22,667 nucleotides of DNA, taken from positions 1 to 22,667 of the forward strand of contig JAEYUA010000224.1 of the NCBI GenBank assembly GCA_023433755.1, given 5' to 3'. A program made the translations under genes and the position numbers. This stretch comes from Bacteroidota bacterium. GTDB lineage: Bacteria; Bacteroidota; Bacteroidia; Chitinophagales; Chitinophagaceae. Shown here one piece after another: positions 17,004 through 22,667 of this stretch (positions within the stretch are counted from its first letter, which is position 1; the number at the start of each line of letters is the position of its first letter). Under the pieces are notes generated by a model. The model worked only from the letters and a program-made list of their open reading frames with translations. It searched no databases and was not told the DNA's origin.

Positions 17004-18166
17004 TCAAAAGGAAGCATCATTGAAATTTTTTCTGACCAGGCCCAGTAGCCCTTGCTGAGCAGGTCAGCGGGATTGTAATAATTGCCGCTTGCCTCAACCA
17101 GGACAGGTAACTCGTTTATGAGTGTCAGTTCCGATGTCATGGAGGTATTGCCCTGCGGATATAATCTTCTGAATTCTATGGGCGCATAGGACTTCGTATA
17201 GGTTACCAGTAAATGATCAGGGAATTCCAGTACTGCAGTTGTGCTGTCATAGGCATAAGCAATGCTGTCGCCTGGTAATTTTTCTCTTCCTATTTTGTCA
17301 AATAAATCTTTCTGACTGAGTATACGTTCATAATATTCCAGTGAATCAGGCGCCGCTCTCACCCCGCCTGGTGTGCGTGGGGCATTGGCATAAATAGCCT
17401 GCACCCGTTTTTTTTCTTCATTCACGATCTTGTTGAGGTGCCTCACCTCGAAACCCTCTTCAATAATTTTATTACGGTACAGGGCGCGCATAAAATGCAT
17501 CAATGATCCATGGTAAGCGTCGTATCGCGCCTTTTCCCATCTTCTCTGTTTGGCTGCATTGCCTTTCATGGGCTGGAAATAGGCATAACCGATGTAGACC
17601 AGGTAATTTTTCTTAAAGGTGTAAGTGAAGTTTTCCAGTTGAATGGTTACCATGTATCCCAGCGCCTTGTTCTCGATCCTGAGCGGTTCCATGGCGATGG
17701 CAGTAAGCTCATTTGTTTTTTTGGAATGACGGAACCTGATTACTTCTTTATTCAGGATTCGGCAATCAGCAGCATTGGCCGTAGTTCCAATGAAATTTTC
17801 AGTGAAGAACCTGCCCCATTTTTCCCACCCATTTTTTTCAAATGGTTCTATTACCACATGCTCCAGTTCCGGTGCTTTTATCTTCAGGGTGATATAAACC
17901 GTATCAATGGCCACATTAGCTGATACCGGCGCGGCATGGGTCTCAAAACCAACGGAAGAAACGACCAGGTCATACCTGCCGGGAGGAAGATGAACCTGGA
18001 AATAACCTTCATCATTGGCGCGGGTGCCAACCGAAGTATTGCTCAGGAATACACTGGCGTTGGGAACAGGTTTTTTATTTTCATCCCTCACCCATCCTCT
18101 CAGGAGCGCCTGGCTGAAACCAATAAGGGGCAGAAAGAATGCAAAACAAAAGATCAACCGCTTCAT
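16991..18166 (-). CDS. Secreted carboxypeptidase-regulatory-like domain protein
   Basis: 391 residues. A signal peptide (1-18, ending GFSQ) is followed by a carboxypeptidase-regulatory-like beta-sandwich (about 20-95) with GWVRDENKKPVPNASVFL and the DEGYFQVHLPPGRYDLVVSSVGF-type layout usual for Bacteroidota. Residues 100-391 form a mixed alpha/beta region of a kind found behind such domains in Bacteroidota envelope proteins; I recognise no catalytic motif, and it lacks the TonB-dependent receptor plug and barrel. Located in the periplasm or outer membrane. It starts 35 bp after the gyrB stop on the same strand with no visible promoter, only a heptad array between them, so read-through from gyrB is likely. 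It overlaps the convergent gene by 13 bp. Confidence 0.85.
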   Translation of the reverse strand: MKRLIFCFAFFLPLIGFSQALLRGWVRDENKKPVPNASVFLSNTSVGTRANDEGYFQVHLPPGRYDLVVSSVGFETHAAPVSANVAIDTVYITLKIKAPELEHVVIEPFEKNGWEKWGRFFTENFIGTTANAADCRILNKEVIRFRHSKKTNELTAIAMEPLRIENKALGYMVTIQLENFTYTFKKNYLVYIGYAYFQPMKGNAAKQRRWEKARYDAYHGSLMHFMRALYRNKIIEEGFEVRHLNKIVNEEKKRVQAIYANAPRTPGGVRAAPDSLEYYERILSQKDLFDKIGREKLPGDSIAYAYDSTTAVLEFPDHLLVTYTKSYAPIEFRRLYPQGNTSMTSELTLINELPVLVEASGNYYNPADLLSKGYWAWSEKISMMLPFDYKP

Positions 18167-18169
18167 AAC

Positions 18170-18197
18170 TTGCAGCTATTGGCCATTGGCTATTGGC
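18170..18197 (-). repeat. Heptad array (GCCAATA type) between gyrB and the next gene
   Basis: Read on the minus strand from 18197: units GCCAATA, GCCAATG, GCCAATA and GCTGCAA follow with exact 7-base spacing. The array occupies nearly the whole 35-bp gap between the gyrB stop (18202) and the downstream start codon (18166). Same unit as at the mfd and lpxD 3' ends. Confidence 0.75.
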
Positions 18198-18201
18198 TTT
18201 C

Positions 18202-20196
18202 TCACACATCAATCCTCGCGTACTTCGCATGACTTTCGATGAATTCTCTTCTTGGAGCCACTTCATCACCCATCAGCATACTGAAGATCCTGTCGGCTTC
18301 GGCAGCGCTTTCGATGGTTACCTGCTTGAGTGTACGTGTATCAGGATTCATGGTCGTTTCCCAGAGTTGTTCTGAATTCATTTCACCCAAACCTTTATAA
18401 CGCTGGATGTTCACCGACTCAGGATTACCCGCGCCCAGTTTTTCTGAAAGAATTTTTCTTTGCTCTTCGTTATAAGCATACGCCTGCTCCTTACCTTTTT
18501 TAACCAGGTAAAGCGGTGGCTGGGCAATGTATACATAACCCTGCTCAACCAATTCCTTCATATAACGGTAAACAAAAGTGAGGATAAGCGTTGCGATGTG
18601 ACTGCCGTCCACGTCGGCATCCGTCATGATGATCAGTTTATGATAACGGAGCTTGGCAATATTTAATGCTTTGGGATCATCAGGTGTTCCGACTGTTACA
18701 CCGAGAGCAGTGTACATATTCCTGATCTCTTCATTTTCGTAGATCTTATGCTCCATGGCTTTTTCCACGTTGAGGATCTTACCTCTCAATGGAAGAATGG
18801 CCTGGAAACTCCTGTCCCTTCCCTGCTTGGCTGTACCACCGGCTGAATCACCCTCAACCAGGAACAGTTCGCAACGGTCCGGATCACGGTCGGAACAGTC
18901 AGCCAGTTTACCCGGCAAACCACCACCGCTCAAAACGGATTTACGCTGCACCATCTCGCGGGCTTTCTTGGCGGCAGCTCTCGCCTGTGCAGCCAGAATT
19001 ACTTTTTGTATGATGTTCTTGGCTTCCCTGGGATTTTCTTCCAGGTAGGCTTCAATTACTTTTGATACGGTTGTATCCACAATACCCATCACTTCGTTGT
19101 TACCCAGCTTGGTCTTGGTCTGTCCTTCAAACTGTGGTTCCGGAACCTTTACGGAAATGATGGCGCTCAGTCCTTCACGGAAATCATCACCTTCAATCAC
19201 CACCTTGGCTTTTTCAAACAGTCCCTGTTTGTCGCCATAGGATTTGAAAACACGCGTCAGTGCTCTTCTGAAACCCGCTACGTGCGTTCCGCCTTCAATG
19301 GTATTGATATTATTAACGTAGGAATAAATATGCTCGTTGTAGCTGGAATTATAGGTCATGGCTACTTCAACAGCCACGTTGTTTTTTTCATCACGGCCTT
19401 CAACAAAAAGTGGTTTGGGAAGGAGAGGAGCCCGGCCTGCATTGCTGTCGAGCATTTCAACGAATTCAATGATACCTCCTTCGCTGAAGAAAGTTTTAGA
19501 ATAAGTAAGTCCTGCTTCTTCATCCTTTTCCCTCAGGTCATTCAGTGTAATGGAAAGACCCTTGTTGAGGAAGCTCAGTTCACGTAACCGGCCTTCAAGA
19601 ATATCCTTGTTGTATTCAGAAGTAATGAAGATGGTATCGTCGGGCCAGAAATGAACCGAGGTACCTCTTTTTTCAGTAACACCAATCTCGCGTACGGCAT
19701 ACTGGGGTACACCAATCCTGTATTCCTGTTCAAATATTTTTCCTTCACGAAAAACGGTTACATGGAGTTTCTGGCTGAGTGCATTCACACAACTCACACC
19801 CACACCATGAAGACCACCGGAAACCTTGTAGGAATCCTTATCGAATTTACCTCCCGCGTGCAGCACGGTCATTACCACTTCCAGCGCTGAACGTCCTTCC
19901 TTGGCATGAATGCCGGTTGGAATACCACGGCCGTCATCCTCAACAGAAATGGAATTATCCTGGTGAATGGTAACCTGTATATTCTTACAATGTCCCGCAA
20001 GGGCTTCGTCAATGGAGTTGTCCACTACCTCGTACACCAGGTGGTGCAATCCTTTCACCCCAATATCACCAATATACATCGCAGGACGCTTGCGAACGGC
20101 TTCAAGACCTTCAAGAACCTGGATGGAATCAGCGCCATAAGAAGGCATAACAGGAGAGGTTGTTGGGGTAACCAGCGAATCTAAAATATCACTCAT
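18202..20196 (-). CDS. gyrB: DNA gyrase subunit B
   Basis: 664 residues. GyrB pairs with GyrA in the type II topoisomerase that introduces negative supercoils using ATP. The GHKL ATPase part has YEVVDNSIDEA (55-65, catalytic Glu56, Mg-ligand Asn60), DDGRGIP (87-93) and GGLHGVGVS (127-135). The transducer domain follows. The TOPRIM part has EGDSAGG (448-454), PLRGKILNVEKA and DADVDGSH (526-533), then QRYKGLGEMN (598-607) near the C-terminus. SVLSGGGLPGKLADCSDRD and the overall length favour GyrB over ParE. It has its own promoter at 20243-20250, giving a leader of about 40 bases that contains a perfect palindrome. GyrA is not in the window. Confidence 0.96.
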   Translation of the reverse strand: MSDILDSLVTPTTSPVMPSYGADSIQVLEGLEAVRKRPAMYIGDIGVKGLHHLVYEVVDNSIDEALAGHCKNIQVTIHQDNSISVEDDGRGIPTGIHAKEGRSALEVVMTVLHAGGKFDKDSYKVSGGLHGVGVSCVNALSQKLHVTVFREGKIFEQEYRIGVPQYAVREIGVTEKRGTSVHFWPDDTIFITSEYNKDILEGRLRELSFLNKGLSITLNDLREKDEEAGLTYSKTFFSEGGIIEFVEMLDSNAGRAPLLPKPLFVEGRDEKNNVAVEVAMTYNSSYNEHIYSYVNNINTIEGGTHVAGFRRALTRVFKSYGDKQGLFEKAKVVIEGDDFREGLSAIISVKVPEPQFEGQTKTKLGNNEVMGIVDTTVSKVIEAYLEENPREAKNIIQKVILAAQARAAAKKAREMVQRKSVLSGGGLPGKLADCSDRDPDRCELFLVEGDSAGGTAKQGRDRSFQAILPLRGKILNVEKAMEHKIYENEEIRNMYTALGVTVGTPDDPKALNIAKLRYHKLIIMTDADVDGSHIATLILTFVYRYMKELVEQGYVYIAQPPLYLVKKGKEQAYAYNEEQRKILSEKLGAGNPESVNIQRYKGLGEMNSEQLWETTMNPDTRTLKQVTIESAAEADRIFSMLMGDEVAPRREFIESHAKYARIDV

Positions 20197-20209
20197 TTTT
20201 TGGGAAAAT

Positions 20210-20221
20210 TTAGGGCCCTAA
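20210..20221. promoter_or_regulatory. 12-bp perfect palindrome in the gyrB leader
   Basis: TTAGGGCCCTAA reads identically on both strands. It lies 13 bases before the gyrB start codon and about 15 bases after the predicted transcription start. With no loop it is a poor RNA hairpin, so a protein-binding operator is the more natural reading; no regulator is identified. Confidence 0.45.
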
Positions 20222-20242
20222 TGGGGGCAAAGTCCATTCGTG

Positions 20243-20250
20243 CAAACATA
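20243..20250 (-). promoter_or_regulatory. gyrB promoter, -7 element TATGTTTG
   Basis: On the minus strand the sequence is an exact TAnnTTTG, 46 bases before the gyrB ATG, in the gap after lpxD. No clear -33 TTTG at the usual spacing. It implies gyrB is transcribed separately from lpxD. Confidence 0.6.
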
Positions 20251-20301
20251 CCGAAAATAAGCGGTAAGATGCGTTTTGCCAGCGTTAAAAAAGGAGATGA
20301 A

Positions 20302-20350
20302 AACAGGCCATTGGCCGGTAGCTTTTTGACATTGGCTAGAAGCCAATTGC
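20302..20350 (-). repeat. Heptad array (GCCAATG type) overlapping the 3' end of lpxD
   Basis: Read on the minus strand from 20350, seven units of 7 bases follow in phase; six begin GC and two are GCCAATG, with one odd TCAAAAA unit. The array starts inside lpxD, supplies its last codons and TAG stop (20336-20338), and continues 34 bases beyond. Total length is 49 bases, the same as the higher-order unit at 14834. Confidence 0.7.
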
Positions 20351-21394
20351 CTTCTTCTCTGCCATCAGGATTTTCACCAGTTCTTCCAGTTCCTTTACTC
20401 TTTTTTCGAGAGCGGGAAGGTTACGGAATACGGCCTGGCTCCTGAGTGAAGTGGTATAGTCGCCCGCAGGTGAACCGGTCACCGCGGAATAAGGTTCCTT
20501 CATTGATTTGCTTACACCGCTTTGCGCATTGATTTTGCTGCCATCTGCGATCTGGATATGACCTACCAGTCCCGCCTGCCCGCCGATCATTACATTCTTC
20601 CCGATCTTGGTTGACCCGGAGATCCCGGCCTGCGCGGCAATGACCGTGCTTTCGCCCACTTCCACATTGTGTGCTACCTGTATCAGGTTATCCAGCTTGG
20701 CTCCTGATTTAATGCAGGTAGATCCCATGGTGGCCCGGTCAATGGTAGTGTTGGCGCCTATTTCCACGTTGGATTCGAGTACAACATTTCCAATCTGAGG
20801 TACTTTTTTGAAACTGCCATCCGCCTGTGGTGCGAAACCAAATCCATCGGAACCGATAACAGTACCGGCGTGAATGATCACATGATCGTGCAGCACACAA
20901 TCATGGTAGATTTTGACCCCTGGATGAATGATACAATTGGCGCCGATGGTTACATTATCTCCTATAAAACAATTAGGGAAAATCTTGGTTTGGTTGCCGA
21001 TGGAAACCTGCTCACCCACATAGGAAAATGCGCCAACAAATACATCTTCACCCATTTTAGCCGAAGAAGCAATGAAAGAAGGCTGCTGGATGCCTTTCAT
21101 CTGCTGTGTCACCATTTCCTGGTATTTACCTAAAAGCTGGGCAAAAGCAGAATAAGCATCAGCCACCCTGATGAGGGTTGGCTTCACCGGTTCCCGCAGT
21201 TCATAGGCTTCGTTGATGATGGCAATAGAGGCATTGGTGGTATAGAGATAATCTTCGTATTTGGGATTGGCAAGGAAGGTAAGTTGTCCTTCTGCTGCTT
21301 CTTCTATCTTTCCGAAAGATGATACGGCTGTATCGGCATTCCCTTCAATTTTTCCGTTGACTAATATAGAGATCTGGGCTGCTGTAAACTGCAT
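20336..21394 (-). CDS. lpxD: UDP-3-O-(3-hydroxyacyl)glucosamine N-acyltransferase LpxD
   Basis: 352 residues. Third step of lipid A synthesis: transfers a 3-hydroxyacyl chain from acyl carrier protein to the 2-amino group of UDP-3-O-acylglucosamine, in the cytoplasm as a homotrimer. The N-terminal uridine-binding domain (1-100) contains LTFLANPKYEDYL. The left-handed beta-helix of hexapeptide repeats spans about 108-300, with HAGTVIGSDGFGFAP and IDRATMGSTCI. The catalytic His is His242 in QVAHNVEVG, matching E. coli His239. A C-terminal helix (about 325-347, LEKRVKELEELVKIL) is coiled-coil-like. The last residues AIGF and the stop lie in a heptad array. A promoter lies at 21472-21479, inside the end of the upstream gene. 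Confidence 0.96.
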   Translation of the reverse strand: MQFTAAQISILVNGKIEGNADTAVSSFGKIEEAAEGQLTFLANPKYEDYLYTTNASIAIINEAYELREPVKPTLIRVADAYSAFAQLLGKYQEMVTQQMKGIQQPSFIASSAKMGEDVFVGAFSYVGEQVSIGNQTKIFPNCFIGDNVTIGANCIIHPGVKIYHDCVLHDHVIIHAGTVIGSDGFGFAPQADGSFKKVPQIGNVVLESNVEIGANTTIDRATMGSTCIKSGAKLDNLIQVAHNVEVGESTVIAAQAGISGSTKIGKNVMIGGQAGLVGHIQIADGSKINAQSGVSKSMKEPYSAVTGSPAGDYTTSLRSQAVFRNLPALEKRVKELEELVKILMAEKKAIGF

Positions 21395-21458
21395 ATAAAT
21401 TAATTGGTGCTTTCAGGTCGGTACCGGTTATAAAAACGGAACTTATGACTTTTTATTT

Positions 21459-22667
21459 TTATCTAAGGTAGCAAAGGTAATATTTTTTGAAGGGGGCTGA
21501 GACCTGCTGGTGGATCAGCGCATTGTCCACCTTTGATATATCAGACACTGTTCCATCCTTGAACAAAACCCTGATATGTTCATCAAGGGGATTGTACGTG
21601 GTATTGACTGCTTCGCCCGTAAAAACAAAGTATCCTGCTTCGGTTTCAGGGATTCCCAATTTTTCCGCAACGTTCAGTTTCAGGGTGTCTGTCATAAGCC
21701 TGTCGAAAGGTTCGGCCGAAAACTTCACCTTTAGCAGTTCCCGGTTCACCAGACCTTTGCATAAACCTGACAAGATTTTATCAGAATGGCTGCACCAGTT
21801 CTTGATGGTACACATTACATCGGTATCATCTATCTGTGTAAATTTTTCAAGATGGCGGGCAAAATTTCCATCCGGCTGGTGTTCTTTCAGAAAAAAATCA
21901 AGGTGTGGTGATGCGGCCTCCACAGCAATATTAGTCGCTATCAGTTCCTGCGCTCTTTCAATGATCTTCACCAGCATTTTTTCAGCGGCCATTACGGTTT
22001 TGTGCAGGTACACCTGCCAGTACATCAGCCGGCGCGATACCAGGAATTTTTCCACTGTATAAATGGCTTTTTCCTCGATCATGAGTTCTCCCTCATGCAC
22101 AGTAAGCATTTTAAGGATGCGGTCATAACCGATGGCCCCCTCTACAACCCCTGTAAAAAAAGAATCACGGGTGAGATAATCCATCCTGTCCACATCCAGT
22201 TGGCCGGATACCAGTTGGTGAAGAAACCGTTTGGAATACTGATCACTGAAGATGTCAATGGCCATCTGCAGCCTGCCATCAAAATGCTGGTTCAGCATCT
22301 GCAGGATGAGGGAGGATATTTCCTCGTGGTGTACTTCCCTGATCAGTTTTTTCTCTAGCGCATGCGAGAAGGGGCCATGACCGATGTCATGAAGCAGTAT
22401 CGCGATTTTAGCGGCGGTTTCTTCTTCACGGCTAATGTCAACCCCTTTATTCCTCAGTTCGTTGATGGCAAGGCCCATCAGGTGATAAGCCCCTAATGAA
22501 TGATGGAGCCGGGTATGAACCGCCCCGGGATAGACCAGGGAAGCAAAGGCCATCTGGTGGATCCTTCTCAGTCTTTGATAATATGGGTGGGAAATGATTT
22601 CGAAAATAAGTGGATCATCAATGGTAATGAAACCATAAACAGGGTCATTGATGATTTTGCGGACATA
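21459..22667 (-). CDS. HD-domain phosphohydrolase (dNTPase/SAMHD1-like superfamily), 5' end outside window
   Basis: 402 residues are visible and the frame stays open to the window edge. The in-frame ATG at 22553 is internal: the 38 codons before it encode KIINDPVYGFI and YYQRLRRIHQM, conserved at the front of this family, so the true start is at or just beyond 22667. HD-superfamily metal ligands are visible: His in HTRLHHSLG, the His-Asp pair in LLHDIGHGPFSHALE, and Asp in QLDVDRMDYLTRDS. Relatives hydrolyse dNTPs or other nucleotides; substrate cannot be told from sequence. It sits 64 bp before lpxD on the same strand, and the two may be partly co-transcribed since no terminator is seen between them. 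Confidence 0.92.
   Translation of the reverse strand, partial: YVRKIINDPVYGFITIDDPLIFEIISHPYYQRLRRIHQMAFASLVYPGAVHTRLHHSLGAYHLMGLAINELRNKGVDISREEETAAKIAILLHDIGHGPFSHALEKKLIREVHHEEISSLILQMLNQHFDGRLQMAIDIFSDQYSKRFLHQLVSGQLDVDRMDYLTRDSFFTGVVEGAIGYDRILKMLTVHEGELMIEEKAIYTVEKFLVSRRLMYWQVYLHKTVMAAEKMLVKIIERAQELIATNIAVEAASPHLDFFLKEHQPDGNFARHLEKFTQIDDTDVMCTIKNWCSHSDKILSGLCKGLVNRELLKVKFSAEPFDRLMTDTLKLNVAEKLGIPETEAGYFVFTGEAVNTTYNPLDEHIRVLFKDGTVSDISKVDNALIHQQVSAPFKKYYLCYLR
21472..21479 (-). promoter_or_regulatory. lpxD promoter, -7 element TACCTTTG
   Basis: Exact TAnnTTTG on the minus strand, within the last codons of the HD-domain gene and 77 bases before the lpxD ATG. No evident -33 TTTG. Being inside coding sequence, it could be chance, but the same motif precedes mfd and gyrB. 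Confidence 0.45.

Noticed and set aside
18202..20196. Alternative assignment as ParE (topoisomerase IV subunit B)
   Set aside because: Length, the LADCSDRDPDRCELF region and the other TOPRIM motifs fit GyrB better; final proof would need a tree with both paralogues of the genome.
21487..22062. 191-codon plus-strand open frame over the HD-domain gene
   Set aside because: Antisense to a well-supported HD phosphohydrolase; sequence is low in recognisable motifs.
22551..22553. ATG at 22553 as the start of the HD-domain protein
   Set aside because: The 38 in-frame codons upstream encode conserved N-terminal family motifs up to the window edge, so the gene starts at or outside the edge.

Overview
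The window looks like a chromosomal segment of a Bacteroidota bacterium, most likely order Chitinophagales (Chitinophagaceae-like). The reasons are two very large secreted proteases ending in type IX secretion (T9SS type A) sorting domains, start regions that mostly lack Shine-Dalgarno sequences, exact matches to the Bacteroidota -7 promoter element TAnnTTTG before mfd, gyrB and lpxD, and the style of the small conserved proteins. The genus assignment is inference. No tRNA, rRNA, CRISPR array, prophage or intact insertion sequence is visible.

Layout. 1-828 (-): N-terminal part of a membrane-anchored or secreted Asp-box (BNR) protein that runs off the left edge. 829-1240: a gene-free stretch holding a heptad repeat array, a 125-bp palindromic repeat with a smaller hairpin inserted in one arm, and a terminator. 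1241-5005 (-): S8 protease with T9SS tail. 5068-5547 (+): small envelope protein. 5620-9069 (+): mfd, with its own promoter. 9118-14472 (+): 1784-residue S8 protease with T9SS tail. 14536-14739 (-): 67-residue conserved protein sharing a bidirectional terminator with it. 14834-14938: a 105-bp array of 7-base units. 14958-16537 (-): PagL-like lipid A deacylase behind an aldo/keto reductase, 5 bp apart. 16572-17003 (+): small PH-like membrane protein, overlapping tail to tail with a carboxypeptidase-regulatory-domain protein (16991-18166, -). 18202-20196 (-): gyrB. 20336-21394 (-): lpxD. 21459-22667 (-): HD-domain phosphohydrolase that runs off the right edge.

The genes are a mix of housekeeping functions (repair-coupled transcription, DNA supercoiling, lipid A synthesis) and envelope or secreted functions (two T9SS proteases, lipid A remodelling, an Asp-box protein). 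LpxD and the PagL-like enzyme act on the same molecule, lipid A, but are not in one operon.

The least expected signal is non-coding. Five separate loci carry short arrays with a strict 7-base period (AGTCNNN, AGTTCAA-like and GCCAATA-like units). At two of them, the 3' ends of mfd and lpxD, the array runs into the gene and supplies the last codons and the stop. One array has a second-order period of 49 bases (7 x 7). This resembles the STRR heptanucleotide repeats of filamentous cyanobacteria, and I am not aware of a named equivalent in Bacteroidota.
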